A stretch of DNA of 64,000 bases from Trichoplusia ni (lineage: Eukaryota; Arthropoda; Insecta; Lepidoptera; Noctuidae): the NCBI RefSeq assembly GCF_003590095.1, contig NC_039502.1, positions 3,759,753-3,823,752 of the forward strand. Reading direction: 5' to 3'. Shown here in pieces: positions 1 through 11,424 of the stretch; the first letter of the stretch is position 1; each line of letters begins with the position of its first letter. Made by a program: the position numbers and the translations under genes. The notes under the pieces were generated by a model. That model did no database searches and was not told the DNA's origin. It saw nothing but the letters and a program-made list of their open reading frames with translations.

Positions 1-720
1 ATTAATATCACCAAGATAGTGATATTCGCCTAATTATTGCTAAGAGATAAGACGGGCCATCCAATTTGCATGAGATTAACATTCTTAAGGGAATTTCTTT
101 TCGAGGAATAATCGCCTCACTATTACCGCTCACTCAGGGCTTTTACTGAACCCAATTTAGCTATCTAATTTTCCGTTCTTTGAAATTTATTATATCTGAG
201 AAAAGTTGACTTAGTAAAAAATATTTTTAAAGAAAATTGAGTAGATTTTTCTTGAAGTGGTCTTTGGAATTTAAAAGTACAATTTGGGAGTTTAGTAGCA
301 GATAAACTATCATTCTAAGACTTATTTTTTTAAATAATTACTCTAAATGACCTAAACTTATCTTAATAACAAAGTTAAAGTCATCTCAATACAATTGAAC
401 AACGTGAAAGTTTTAGAAACAAGAAAATATAACCACCAATATAAAGACGGAAATATTTACTTTTAATTTCTCTAAATCTTATATTTATTTACAGTTCTAA
501 AATACAGTACCTACCTAGTTTTAGACAAACGCCATATTTTTCCGTTGCTACATGGTCGAGTCGGACTAGTGAGATTTATTTCACTATCTCTACAAAAACA
601 ACTGCAAAAACAAGTTGTTTTAAAAAAGCTCGCAACACAACTAATACCAACCCTTTTGCAATGCAAATATAACTGGAAAGTACTGTATGTTTTGCAGCTG
701 GCATACAACAACTTTACTAA
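1..720. other. AT-rich sequence, no gene seen
   Basis: No coding-like frame, RNA or recognisable repeat. The only longer open frames are short and low-complexity. Confidence 0.6.
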
Positions 721-806
721 GTAAGACATTGTGAAAGACAGAGATGGCGCTCCATGTCATGTAGAGCTCTGTCCCGTAAACTTTTAAAGGGATTGGTAGA
801 ACGAAG
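721..806 (-). repeat. short hairpin repeat, copy
   Basis: GACAGAGATGGCGCTCCATG pairs with CATGTAGAGCTCTGTC. The adjacent TTGGTAGAAC matches the flank of the copy at 32990-33100. Confidence 0.55.
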
Positions 807-2029
807 TATAAAACGAGTAATATGAATCATCATTTTAATGAGTCAACGAATTATAAAATTTACATAATCTCGCAACCAGTGGGTCAGATGCAAGTCCGTG
901 AATGAAGCATACCAACAATGGGAAAACCATACATTTTTAGCATTTGGGTGAGTTAAGCAATGTTTGGTGTTTATATTGTTGTGGTGGACATTTTATTTGT
1001 TATTTTTGTTAAAGCTATCGTTGAGGCATGAGCTCCCGATAAAGGGTCGAGTTTAAAAGTTGTTGTGTACTTCTGATGATATCGCGTGAGTACATTTTGT
1101 CTTTACTTGTAAAGTAGCTCACTGTTCAAACCTATTAATATAGATTTAAACCAATCAATTTCAATTCTCTGCGCGTATGATGGTGGCAGTCTGTGGAAAG
1201 GAGACGAGACACTTTTCGGTGTTTCGCTAGCACATAATCTCACAACTAATTTCAAAAAAACTTCTTTCTTGTCTTGTTTCTACAGATTAGATAATATGCC
1301 TGCTTTATCGTGATCATGCTTATTGCTCATATTGCTATTAGTAATACACCATCATTTATTTTGCACCAACTAATCTTTTACTCGAATACCAAAACAATGC
1401 TGAATCTATATTCTGGTGAATAGTTTTGATGATAACACAATAAGTAGTCGAAACACAAAGCGACAGTCTCGCCAATCACGTACCCTGCATAATAGATGTT
1501 TAGTTATAACATGCTCTGCGACAGTTGCCAACTGCAATTGCAATTTATAATGATAAAATACTGGAAATTTACTCGGTACCTATGTACTGGCTGTTTGAAA
1601 GCACCTGAGTTATTTTTTTTCTTTTATGGTATTCGTTGTGCACTTACGTTTAAATGGACCTGTTCATAATTTAAATACAGTTTTTGAGCTGGCTAATTTA
1701 AAGTGTAAAAAAATGGGCCTAGCAATAACAATATGATTAAAAATGGTATTTCTACGGGAAAAAACTAGCCTTCAAAATAGTAAATTGCTTCCAATTTTTT
1801 TTCTGCTTCCTTGGAGAAAGTATTTTTTGGATATCATGTCTTGTCAAATTTGCACATTCGAAAGTCCCAACTTTTTGCAGTAATTCTTCGAATCCACTTA
1901 ACCACTTATCCCAATTTTGTAACTTTTCACTTCCTACAATTTAGTTCAATTCTTGATATCATTAATTAAACCATTCTATTCGCTACCAACAAACCTTATT
2001 TCTTACTTATCGTTAAATTATCATTCCAA
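807..2029. other. AT-rich sequence, no gene seen
   Basis: Nothing recognisable; it is probably intergenic or intronic. Confidence 0.6.
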
Positions 2030-2125
2030 GTTCTCTATTCAAACGCCGAAAGCCTACCACCAACTTTTAAAGACATTTTTTAAAGTTGAGGAAGAGAGAC
2101 CTCACTACACCATGCAGAGCTCTGA
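2030..2125 (+). repeat. short hairpin repeat, decayed copy
   Basis: GAAAGCCTACCACCA and AAGAGAGACCTCACTACACC followed by ATGCAGAGCTCTG match the order seen at 16215-16312. Confidence 0.45.
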
Positions 2126-2147
2126 TACTATTCTATAAATAAGCAAG

Positions 2148-2395
2148 GGCTTGTTGGTCTGGTGGTTGGTGACACTGACTGCTATGCCGAAGGTCGCGGG
2201 TTCGATTCCCACCCAGGACAATTTTTGTGCTATGAGCACGATCATTTGTTCCGTGTTTGGGAGCAATTTATTTATATTATGTGTGTATTTAGAAGTATAT
2301 AAGTATGTTTATCAGTTGTCTAGTATTCGATACAAGCTTTGCTTAGTTTGAGACTCGGTGGCGCTGAGTAAAATTTGTGGAATATTTTATTATAT
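2148..2395 (+). mobile_element. tRNA-derived SINE (family B)
   Basis: A tRNA-like head with A-box-like GGTTGGTGACAC and an exact B box (GGGTTCGATTCCCACC) near 2198-2215 is followed by a body containing TATAAGTATGTTTATCAG and ACAAGCTTTGCTTAG, and a TATT-rich end. The head-plus-body layout and the body motifs are those of tRNA SINEs widespread in Lepidoptera (Metulj-like; the family name is not certain). This is not a functional tRNA gene. Confidence 0.75.
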
Positions 2396-3983
2396 TATCA
2401 CTTTAAATCCTGGTTGAAGGCTCCTCGTGGCCTTGGTAGATTGGAGTCCAGCGATTTTATCTTCGTAATTACGAGACATTATGGACGCACAATTGTTGAT
2501 ATAAACGGGATACCACTCAGAAATTCAACGGGTTAATTTTAATACAAATGAAACGATTAAAATTAAAACGGTTTGCAAATTTATATTTATTGATGATACA
2601 TTTTGTAAATAGGTTCTACGGGGTTGGTTAATTTTGTTGTTAGGATAAATTTTGCTTTACAATCTTAAATTCTCATCTTTTATCAGAATCTTTTCACCGA
2701 AAATTATTACATTCAGATTAATAAAGAAACAAATAAAACATGTAACTTAACGACATTGAAGTGTAATTTCGTCATTGTCATCTTATTTATAATAAACCGT
2801 AATATATAAATCTGAACCAGCAAAAAATAAATGTTTCTCCAAGAACACAACACACAAATCTAACCGTAAAATAAATTATTAAGATTCTACAAAAACGCTA
2901 CCGAGGAAAACATATCAACAGAGCCCTGCTAAACACAGCTATATTTTAAATAACTTAATTGAGGCACATAACAGTAGAAACCAAAATGACACGCAGCTTC
3001 GCATGTCACCTTAACAACGTGAACCGTTATGTATCATGAAGCAATTCGCTTCTTGTTTATATAACTTTGTGGCCAAGACAAGCCAAAAACAGCGTCGGTA
3101 GTCCGACATAGTAAAGGTCGTGTCTGGATGAGGCTTGCACAGAACCGTAGAAATTGGTACGAGAAAGGGGAGGCCTGTGCCCAGCATTGCAAGGACCAAG
3201 GCTGTGGATGATAATGATGATGATAATTAGCTTTATAAAAATTATAAGGGGTGTTTACTGTTCTATGACGTTTCGTTTGGTGTTAAAAGAATACGCTTGA
3301 ATGTATTGAAATAGGAATGAATGCACGCACTGGTGGCAGTTCAAATTCCCGAGAGTATCTATCAATCAATTAATCCAGACTATTGGGGTTCAGGCCTCCC
3401 AAACACCACAACACCCCGTCCTCCGCCTTTCGCATGACTAATCAAAACGAAATATTATTCCCATGATTTGACGCTAACGATTGTAAAAATGCCTCTTGTC
3501 TCGGGGGCTGATATAAATGAGTTGCAATGATAGACAAAGCAAGCTTGTCCCATTAAACAGGGCTACCGTTAGAGTGCTTTACTGCTTCAGTATTTAGTAC
3601 CGAATGCCCCAACAATAGCCCAACAGTTATTATAAACATCTAGAAATTTTCCTTAAGAGGCCGGTGTAAGCAGCGCGCAACTGCAATTCGACGCGAGCCA
3701 AAAATCGGACGAAGCATTGCTATCTCTATCGGACTTCTCGCGGCGCAGCGCGTAGCTGTGTGCGTGCGTGTAGTACGTTTGTAGCGAGTCATTCATAATG
3801 ACTGATAACCACTGCATTGTACTAATTTTGTTCAGTAAATGCTTTATTTTTGTTATTTAATTTTCGGAACCGTTAGTGAACACAAAAACCAGTAATGCTT
3901 TTTTTGGAAATTATTGTACGATGGCTATATCAGAAGATTTAATGATATTAGGTATCTTAAATCTAAAAATCTAATAAAATAAA
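2396..3983. other. noncoding sequence around an RTE stub
   Basis: Apart from the RTE stub (3078-3226) there is a GC-richer patch at 3660-3790 with GCAGCGCGCAACTGCAATTC. It looks like an old transposon end but cannot be assigned. Confidence 0.45.
3078..3226 (+). mobile_element. 3' stub of an RTE-type LINE
   Basis: The plus strand encodes a decayed end of the RTE ORF (GRVWMRLAQNRRNWYEKGEA) followed by GGCCTGTGCCCAGCATTG and a GATGATAATGATGATGATAA tail. The ATGATG-type tail after a CCCAGCA box is the mark of lepidopteran RTE elements. It is 5'-truncated. Confidence 0.7.
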
Positions 3984-4283
3984 ACGTGAACGAAAACTTT
4001 TCAATACAAACGTAATACCAAAAGACGGTATTTAATTTCTCTAGGTTCCTATTAAACTTTTAGTTTAAAACTACTCACTGTTCACTATTACGAAATGCCA
4101 GCGAATTGCATTTCGTATATTTTAACACCGCTAACAGCATGTTTTCAACTTATTTTTTCTGTAATTTAATTCTTAATATTAATAATCTTAATATCATTTT
4201 AATAGGAACATAGATTATATAGTCTAGTTGCAGATTATCAAGAAATATTAGCGCTCTCGCATGTCTCACCAAAGAAAGATAGG
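3984..4283 (+). repeat. left arm of a ~300-bp inverted repeat pair
   Basis: GTGAACGAAAACTTTTCAAT, GGTTCCTATTAAACTTTTAG, ATTGCATTTCGTATATTTTA and TCGCATGTCTCACCAA occur here in order, and their reverse complements occur in reverse order at 6635-7047. It could be two inserted copies of one repeat in opposite orientation, or long terminal inverted repeats. Confidence 0.7.
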
Positions 4284-4325
4284 TATACCAACATACCGTA
4301 ACGCACGCATATCCACTTTATTCAA

Positions 4326-4553
4326 AACTAGCTGTCGCCCGCGACTTCGTCCGCGTGTTTAGAAGATATAAGTTATAATTTATACCCGCCCTATTTTTTC
4401 CACATTTTCCATCGTATCTTCGCTCATATTAGTCGCAGTGTGATGATAAAATAAATATTTTTCAATTTGGACCAGTAGTTTCTGAGATTAGCGCGTTCAA
4501 ACAAACAAACAAACTCTTCAGCTTTATATATTAGTACCTATAGAAGTATAGAT
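4326..4553 (+). repeat. CGCCCGCGACTT repeat family, copy 1
   Basis: It starts CTAGCTGTCGCCCGCGACTT and ends CTTTATATATTAGTAC with TATAGAT. The same ends recur at 5635, 54966 and 58930. No terminal inverted repeats are visible. A shared 3' end TATTAGTATAGAT suggests a LINE-derived (possibly RTE/CR1-related) non-autonomous repeat. Confidence 0.7.
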
Positions 4554-5067
4554 AACATCTATGAGCTTATATATGATTAAAAATACATATATTTTGCTAA
4601 TATAAAGCGCCTTCTCGTTTATAACCACAACAATATCATAACGGGCCGTGCAGCAGAAATCGTAATATTTTAATTTCGCTATAACTTCAGATCCAAACGT
4701 CCAATTTTAATTATTCACAGACCAAATATTATCTACATTAACTGTACATAGTGATGAAATAATTAATTTTGATAAGGATTAACAGCATGAGTAAAATAAA
4801 AGCGTTTAAATGTAGTCCAAAAAAAATCAAGATTTTTCAATAAAAAAAATGGTTATTGTACCTCACTCGACATAGATAGGTATAGTGTGTCGCGGACTTT
4901 TTTGTAGATATTTATAAGATCTACAATTACTTAGAACATTTTATGGTTCTATCTTTAATGGTTTAGGCAGGGTACGCAAAATAAGTAACTTTTTTGGTTG
5001 ATTTTTTATACCTTGTGTCCGAAAAACCCTAATATCTTACGGAACCCTATTTTTGTGCAAAATTAAA

Positions 5068-5202
5068 TATAGCCTATATTACTCGTGGATAATGTAGCTT
5101 TCGAATGGTGAAATTATTTTTAAAATCGGTCCAGTAGTTTATGAGCTTATTCAATACAATGAAACAAACAAAGTTTTCCTCTTTATAATATTAGTGTAGA
5201 TA
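5068..5202 (+). repeat. CGCCCGCGACTT repeat family, 3' fragment
   Basis: It has the body (TAGCCTATATTACTCGTGGA, ATCGGTCCAGTAGTTTATGA) and the end TTATAATATTAGTGTAGAT but not the diagnostic 5' motif. Confidence 0.55.
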
Positions 5203-5634
5203 AAAATTCGGTAAATTTAAAATGATCAAGAGTATGTTTTCGTTATGAAACTTATTTTTTGGTACCTAATAGGTAACAAATATTACGTAAGTAATCCAAC
5301 CCAAGTTTCATTTTTTTTTTTGCAATAAGAAAGAGTTATTGTTGTTTTACAATTGTTTTAAATTATGCCATTTTTCCATTAAATCTTTTTCAGAATATTT
5401 CACTCCCACCACATCCATGTATTGGCTAGAGGCCTCCGTCGACTCCGTCGTAACTCGCCTATACCTACGCGATAATCACCTACAGCGAGCGACAACTGTT
5501 ACCAAGTTCCGTTTAAAATTTTAAAGTAGGTATGCTAGAGGCGGTTTATTTAAAAATTATATTAAACAGTAGATACATTAAGGTTAGGTAATATTTCGTA
5601 AGTAAATAGTTAGTTAATAAAAAATATATTTATT

Positions 5635-5857
5635 ACTAGCTCTTCGCCCGCGGCTTCGTCCGCGTCGATGTCGGTTATATCGCCCAAGAAAGAGAACTCT
5701 TCAAAAGTCCGGGATAAAAACTATCCTATGTTCTTTCTCAAGGTCAACTCTATCTCTATACAAAATTTCATTAAAATCAGTTCGGTGGTTTAGACGTGAA
5801 AGCGTAACAGACAGACAGACAGAGTTACTTTCGAATTTATAATATTAGGTATAGTAG
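5635..5857 (+). repeat. CGCCCGCGACTT repeat family, diverged copy
   Basis: It starts CTAGCTCTTCGCCCGCGGCT and ends TTATAATATTAGGTATAGTA, with ACAGACAGACAGACAGAG before the end. The interior differs from copy 1, so it is a related subfamily. Confidence 0.65.
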
Positions 5858-5999
5858 GGAATATTAGTAGGGATTAAAACGTTTTTTTTAACACCTTGTT
5901 AAAATTTTACCTTGCTTGTAGGTACGTAATACGTAGTAGGTACTGTGCCAAATTTCATTAAAATCAGTTCTTCGTCTTCTTAAAGTGCTACAGATTTTT

Positions 6000-6226
6000 T
6001 TTCTTTCTTTTTTGATAAAAAGCTACTCCCGCACTAAGGAAAGGAATTTAATCCATGTGTTGCGGGGCTTTCACAAACATACAATTCACATGCACAAAGA
6101 CACCTAGCCTCAGAACAAGCATTCGTGAATCACACAAACGCTTGTCCTACACGGGGATCGAACCCGCGACACGTCGCGCCTAGTGGTTTAGGCGGGATGA
6201 CCTCAACCGCTCGGCTATCCGTGTAG
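6000..6226 (-). mobile_element. tRNA-derived SINE (family A), full-length copy
   Basis: On the minus strand it begins CTACACGGATAGCCGAGCGG (A box), then GCGGGTTCGATCCCCG (B box), and a body with ATGCTTGTTCTGAG and GTGTCTTTGTGCATGTGAA, ending GTGCGGGAGTAGC and an A-rich tail. Four other copies or fragments occur in the window (26241, 29311, 36508, 58555), so it is the dominant SINE here. Confidence 0.8.
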
Positions 6227-6634
6227 TCAAATTGAATGAAAGTGTCAAAAAACCTTGACAAATATATTTTTTTGCTATTTAGTTTTGAAACCATAATTTC
6301 AAATTCAAATGCTACAACAAATACATTATAACACTCAAATTTAAAGTAAAGGAGAAATCCAATTAACATTGACAGAGTAGGTATTAATCTAGGCGCGTTA
6401 TACCAGAGTAAAGCAGACAAAAAGTAAACAAAACCTATGTGCTCGCCCTCGCTCTACCCCGTCCAAATTATTAAATTTATTTAACTATTAATTTTGTCGT
6501 CGTCAAAAAGGAATACTTTATTTAACTATAAACAACAAAACAATCTTTTACATCGGTAAACTACCTAATAGTTATAATGTCGAACCCAACGCCAGCGCAT
6601 GCCACAAGCAGTGCGTACACGCACACAAACATAG

Positions 6635-7047
6635 CGTGTTGGACGTTGGTGAGACATGCGACAGCGATAATATGGTTCCAGATTTGTGATAAATTTGGTT
6701 GTGTTCCGTAATACCAAAAATTATGAATGAAAACTTATTATATGTCCACTTTTTTTTTGATAAATTGCAACTAGACTATATAATCTGTGTTCCTATTAAA
6801 AGGATATTAAGAATATTAATGTTTTAAGTACAGAAATATTAAGTTCAAAACATGCTGTTAGCAGTGTTAAAATATACGAAATGCAATTCGCTCGCATTTC
6901 GTAAATAGTAAATGTTTTAAACTAAAAGTTTAATAGGAACCTAGATAAATACCGTCTGTATCCGAATAACATAACTTTAAGTCGGTGATATGTTCGTAGC
7001 GACAATGATTTTGGTATTACGTTTGTATGGAAAAGTTTTCGTTCACC
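6635..7047 (-). repeat. right arm of the ~300-bp inverted repeat pair
   Basis: It is the reverse complement of 3984-4283, from TTGGTGAGACATGCGA to GAAAAGTTTTCGTTCAC. It carries about 45 extra bases near 6958-7003 between ACCGTCT and TTTGGTATTACG that the left arm lacks. Confidence 0.7.
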
Positions 7048-7737
7048 GCACCCTTAAGTTATTAAGCTAACAATAGTAGGTTTAGATAATAAATCTTGTA
7101 AGGCACCGGTGGTAGGCACTAGCTATTCTATACAGGAGCTGTGACCTACATTCTGAACATTTTTGAACGGGCAACACCGCAGTATTCAGCCTAGTTCAGC
7201 TTAATTAACTGAGCACAATGCGTTATAGAAATATTTCAAATTAATTATGGATATTTCGTTCAGTGCCTTTGTGTGGGGTTCGGGAGGGTTAACTATTATG
7301 ATTGGGACAAAAGCGTTATTGTTTTCTGAACGTATTTTAGGGTTAAATTTATTGTTTCGACGGGTTTCGTTGGCCGTATGTCTACTATTTTGCATATTTC
7401 ATAAATTCATACATAATATATTATATATATTACATACATATACATTTTGCATATTGTATAAATCAACAAACCCTTAAGGCTCCTCATACATGGCGAATGT
7501 TATCCAGATTTTTTTTCTTATTTGGAGAATAAAGTTCTCAGACATTGGATTCTTCTACTGCTTTGTAACTGAAGAGTTTAAAAGGAAAAAAAATAATTAC
7601 TACTTCTTTGTCTTTAAATTAATAAAAAAGTGCTTACGCTTTTGTATAACCATAAAATAATAAAATAAAGGCAAATATTCAATCTTCAGATTAATTCGTC
7701 TGAGTAAAATACGATCATTAAAGTCAGAAAAACATGA
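7048..7737. other. flank of LINE-1, no gene seen
   Basis: AT-rich. A 76-codon open frame at 7247-7477 is hydrophobic and low-complexity and I do not regard it as a gene. Confidence 0.5.
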
Positions 7738-7761
7738 AATAATAATAATAATAATAATAAA
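7738..7761 (-). repeat. (TTA)n tail of LINE-1
   Basis: The plus strand shows about eight AAT units. Read on the minus strand it is a (TTA)n tail directly after an AATAAA-containing end. Short tandem tails in place of poly(A) are typical of CR1/Jockey-type elements in moths. Confidence 0.85.
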
Positions 7762-8087
7762 AAATGTTTATTTTTCTCATTATCACATAATGTTACAGTA
7801 CTTATTTTGTGTACTAAAATAGAGACTGGTGTCTGTGATAGGTAAGACCTGTGTTACAGATCACCAGGCTACCCTCCGAGGAGACAATGTCGTTTATTCC
7901 TACGTCTTATTAATAAAATTATTAAACAAAATGTGAAATAGCCTAATTTATAACTTATTATGAGATCAACAATTTAAACATAAAACTTAAAATTAAACTC
8001 TATATAAAGTAATAGTAGAATTATAATAAAATTAAAGTATAAAAGTAATTTATATGGACGAATAACTGGAAGTTTCAATTGGTTTGG

Positions 8088-8113
<26 letters not shown>
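8088..8113. repeat. (GT)13 microsatellite in the 3' UTR of LINE-1
   Basis: This is an uninterrupted GT dinucleotide run of about 26 bases, followed by more GT-rich sequence up to about 8160. It lies about 100 bases after the ORF2 stop on the element strand (reading as CA). Confidence 0.9.
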
Positions 8114-8118
<5 letters not shown>

Positions 8119-8216
8119 ACTGTGTGAATGCGTGAGTTTCCGCGTGATTGTGAGTGTAATGTTGTGGGTGTTGGTACAAGTTGTTCCTTATTTTTATGAT
8201 ATATTTTTTCTTACTC

Positions 8217-11135
8217 TTAGTTAATAGGTTTTAACAATTGCTCAGTGGTATTATAGTCTAATTCATGCAGCCAAGAACTTACTCTTTCTTTACATTTCGC
8301 CCTTGTAAGTGGATAAATTTGTAAATCTTTATTTATTTTATTGTATAAGTACGGACCCAGAAACATGTAGAAGTTTTGTGAGAGACTATTGTTGCAACGC
8401 ATTCTTTCACAAACCGTAGAGTTTATTCTTTTAGTTGACATTTGTTTTTTATCAAATTGAATTTCAGAATGTTGCTTGAGAATTGTGGCCAAAATAAATA
8501 TTTGACGCACTGTTAGAATTTTTAGGTTTTGGTATAAGTCATGAGTTGGGTACCGAATAGGTAAAAATTGGCTTACCTTGAGGATGGCTCTTTGAGCCCG
8601 CTCAAGGTTAATCATAAAAGATTTTGCAGCACCACCCCAAGAAGTTATGCAATACGCCAATAGTGACTGGCATAGCGCAAGATAGACTGATTTAATGATC
8701 ATCTGATCAGCTACATGGCGTAGTGCCTTAAAAATATATATGAGTTTACGCGTTCTACCAATTAACGCTTCTAAATGTGGTTGGAAAGAAAGTTTCTCAT
8801 CTATAATGATACCTAGATATTTTATTGAACTTGTCTTCGTTAATTTAGGGCAGGTACATGAGGTAGTGGTAGATAGTAAGCGGCAAGAGTGCGCTATGAT
8901 ATGGAGATCAGGATGATTAAGGTTTTTATTGCTGTAAGTAATAAATTTTGTTTTATCAACGTTTAAAGTTAAAATGTTTTCTTTTAGCCAATGTGTCACT
9001 TGGTTGAATCCTATTTGGGCCAACTGACTGACCTCTTCCCATGTATTAGCATGGAAGAGCAGGGCAGTGTCATCAGCGAAAGAGATGAGTTTACCATTTT
9101 TGATGTTTATTTGACATAGTTCGTTTATGTAAACTAGAAATAGGGTAGGGCCGAGGATACTGCCCTGCGGTACGCCATATTCAACCGGTAGCTCGTCACT
9201 CGTCCAATCACCCACCCTAACAACCTGTCTTCTTCCCTGAAGGTAGTCCTTAAAAAGTTTCAGTGGAAGGCCTCTGACGCCGAGACTTTCGAGTTTACAT
9301 AATAAATTAGGTACCAATACGGTGTCGAAGGCTTTAGCTAAATCTAAAAATATTGTAATGACTTTTTGTTTATTGTCTAAGTTTGTAGCAATAAAATCAG
9401 TTAGTTGATGTACAGCCTCCGACGTCGACCGACCTACGCGGAATCCAAATTGTGTCGATGATAACAAATTGTTTTTTTCTAAGAAGTCTACAAGTCTGGA
9501 GTTCATAATTCGTTCTAATACCTTTGATAATGTTGGAAGAATAGCTATAGGACGATAGTTATTTACACATGACCTATCTCCGTTTTTAAATACCGGCGTA
9601 ATTCTGGCTTTTTTAAAAGCTTTCGGAAAGACTCCCGTAGAAAGAGACAGGTTGCAAATATAAGTTAGTGGTGGTGTGATTATCTCTATGTATTTTTTAA
9701 GAATGTAATCTGAAATGCTATCTAAACCTACAGCACATTTATTTTTTAAGTTTTGTATTAGTAGTTTAATTTCCTGTTCGGTTGCTGGCAGAAGTACTAT
9801 TGATTTACTAAATGAGTTGATTGGTTTTGAGGTGTTAGGACGGCAATCGTGTTTCTCGGCCAATTTTTTTCCTATGCTTGCAAAGAACGTGTTTATATTG
9901 TTAACAGAGGTCTTGGGGTCATTTTTAGAAAGAAGCTGAGATGAATTATCGTTTGATTTTTTAGTATATGTTATTGTTTTGATAGCATCCCAAAGTTGTT
10001 TGTTATTTCGTCCTGCTGTCTTAATTAAATCGCGTTCATAATTTAATTTAACATTTTTAAGAACATTATTACAGAATAATTTGTAACGTCTATATGTAGT
10101 CTGCGCTACATCACAGTCCGGTGTTTTCTTAGCCTTAATATATAATTTATCTCGGTTTCGCATACATCTTAATAATCCGGGTGTAATCCATGGTTTTATT
10201 ATTATTTTTCGTCTATTTGTAGTTATGGTTTTTGTGTTATGGGCTATGGCTTGGGAAATGGAATTTATAAATAAGTCTGTGGCTACGTTTACATCAGTAA
10301 TATTAAATAATGGCTTAAAATCAATTTTCGATATACTGTCGTTTAGCCCGTCTATGTTGACTCGCTGTTGTGTCCTAATATTTTGAGTTTTTACTTTAGC
10401 TTCTAAGAACAATAGTACACAGTTATGATCTGTAATAGTTGTTTGAGCAACAAAACAATGAGCGGGTAATTTAGTCTTTAGCATTACGTGATCTAGGGAA
10501 GTCTTACTGTGAGTAGGGAGTATATGTGCTGGCAATAAACCGTGAGATGACATTAAATTAAGATATGAATGTGATCTCTGATCTTGTGTACCAAAAGCAA
10601 TATCGATATTTATATCACCAGTTACAATTATATTTTTGACAGATGCGTTATTTTGAATGCATTCATCAAGCGTGTTTAAAAAATTGTCTATGTTTTTGTA
10701 ACTGGGAGGACGATAAATAGCAATTATTAATGTATCTTGATTTAATTTAAGTAGCAGGCAATTTGCATCTAATACCTCTGGCTCTGATGTTATGAAGTTA
10801 AGATTATTTTTATAAAATATCACTACACCTTCATTTTGAGTCTTGTTTTTGGTCGTAGCAAAAGAATCATAACCTTGCATCGATGGAATGATAGAGTTAT
10901 TGTTTAGCCAACATTCTGTAAGGATAATAATATCCCAGTGAGTTTTAGATCTCACTAATAATGTTTGAAAATTATCGAGATTACGGTTTATACTGCGTAT
11001 GTTTTGTACGATAATCTTGAGGGGTTTTGACATTTTTCGGGCCAGTGAGGGGCAATCATCAATTTCACATAATCCGGAGCGCGCGACTGACACCGAGTCT
11101 AAGTCGTTATTCAAGTTAAGTGTAAAGTTATCCAT
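8217..11135 (-). CDS. LINE-1 ORF2 protein: AP-like endonuclease plus reverse transcriptase
   Basis: This is a 972-residue protein with an ATG at 11135 and TAA at 8217. The endonuclease spans residues ~38-245: QNIRS with N45, TECW with E74, YRPP at 141, GDIN with D174 and N176, SLDH with D215, and TDHN with D236 and H237, the expected metal and catalytic set. A linker of ~200 residues follows. Reverse transcriptase (~450-760) shows FRVGRST, DLAKAFD, YGVPQGSILGP and FADD at residues 686-689. A Cys-containing C-terminal region follows and there is no RNase H. The enzyme nicks the target and primes cDNA synthesis there (target-primed reverse transcription). The FADD variant of the usual YADD is common in Jockey-like enzymes. 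The length fits the family and nothing is broken. The ATG overlaps the end of an upstream open frame (TATGGATAA). Confidence 0.92.
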   Translation of the reverse strand: MDNFTLNLNNDLDSVSVARSGLCEIDDCPSLARKMSKPLKIIVQNIRSINRNLDNFQTLLVRSKTHWDIIILTECWLNNNSIIPSMQGYDSFATTKNKTQNEGVVIFYKNNLNFITSEPEVLDANCLLLKLNQDTLIIAIYRPPSYKNIDNFLNTLDECIQNNASVKNIIVTGDINIDIAFGTQDQRSHSYLNLMSSHGLLPAHILPTHSKTSLDHVMLKTKLPAHCFVAQTTITDHNCVLLFLEAKVKTQNIRTQQRVNIDGLNDSISKIDFKPLFNITDVNVATDLFINSISQAIAHNTKTITTNRRKIIIKPWITPGLLRCMRNRDKLYIKAKKTPDCDVAQTTYRRYKLFCNNVLKNVKLNYERDLIKTAGRNNKQLWDAIKTITYTKKSNDNSSQLLSKNDPKTSVNNINTFFASIGKKLAEKHDCRPNTSKPINSFSKSIVLLPATEQEIKLLIQNLKNKCAVGLDSISDYILKKYIEIITPPLTYICNLSLSTGVFPKAFKKARITPVFKNGDRSCVNNYRPIAILPTLSKVLERIMNSRLVDFLEKNNLLSSTQFGFRVGRSTSEAVHQLTDFIATNLDNKQKVITIFLDLAKAFDTVLVPNLLCKLESLGVRGLPLKLFKDYLQGRRQVVRVGDWTSDELPVEYGVPQGSILGPTLFLVYINELCQINIKNGKLISFADDTALLFHANTWEEVSQLAQIGFNQVTHWLKENILTLNVDKTKFITYSNKNLNHPDLHIIAHSCRLLSTTTSCTCPKLTKTSSIKYLGIIIDEKLSFQPHLEALIGRTRKLIYIFKALRHVADQMIIKSVYLALCQSLLAYCITSWGGAAKSFMINLERAQRAILKVSQFLPIRYPTHDLYQNLKILTVRQIFILATILKQHSEIQFDKKQMSTKRINSTVCERMRCNNSLSQNFYMFLGPYLYNKINKDLQIYPLTRAKCKERVSSWLHELDYNTTEQLLKPIN

Positions 11136-11400
11136 ATTTTTTTGCGATAATGACCAATATGCGCTTATTTTTGCAAATGTACCTTTTCAAATAGAGCTTC
11201 CTCACAATAAAATGTTTTGATGAGTAAGAAGTAGTGAATATTTGTGTTTTTATTATATATGTGTGTGTATATGTGTTTGTAAATGTGTTATAAAAGTGTT
11301 TAGTAGTAAGAATCAGTTGTGTATTAATTAAAAATAGATAGTCTAAAGTAATAATAAAAAATAATGCAAAATCAAAATTTAACGCAAGTAATATAAACAT
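11128..11400 (-). other. open frame filling the ORF1-ORF2 spacer of LINE-1
   Basis: An ATG at 11400, 25 bases after the ORF1 stop, opens a ~90-codon frame that ends in TAA at 11128-11130. Its last codons (TAT GGA TAA) overlap the start of ORF2 (ATG GAT AAC). The product would be hydrophobic at its N-terminus and rich in Ile, Thr, Tyr and Lys, mostly reflecting base composition, with no domain visible. It may be only a stepping stone that delivers ribosomes to the ORF2 ATG rather than a functional protein. Confidence 0.3.
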
Positions 11401-11424
11401 ATTAAAAAGCAAACTTATGTATAG

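Noticed and set aside
2148..2222. Possible functional tRNA gene
   Set aside because: Same reason: a SINE head followed by a repeat body and no proper acceptor stem.
6140..6226. Possible functional tRNA gene
   Set aside because: A and B boxes are present but there is no full cloverleaf, and the sequence continues into a repeated SINE body.
7738..7761. CRISPR-like or satellite array
   Set aside because: It is a simple trinucleotide tail of a LINE; no spaced direct repeats occur anywhere in the window.
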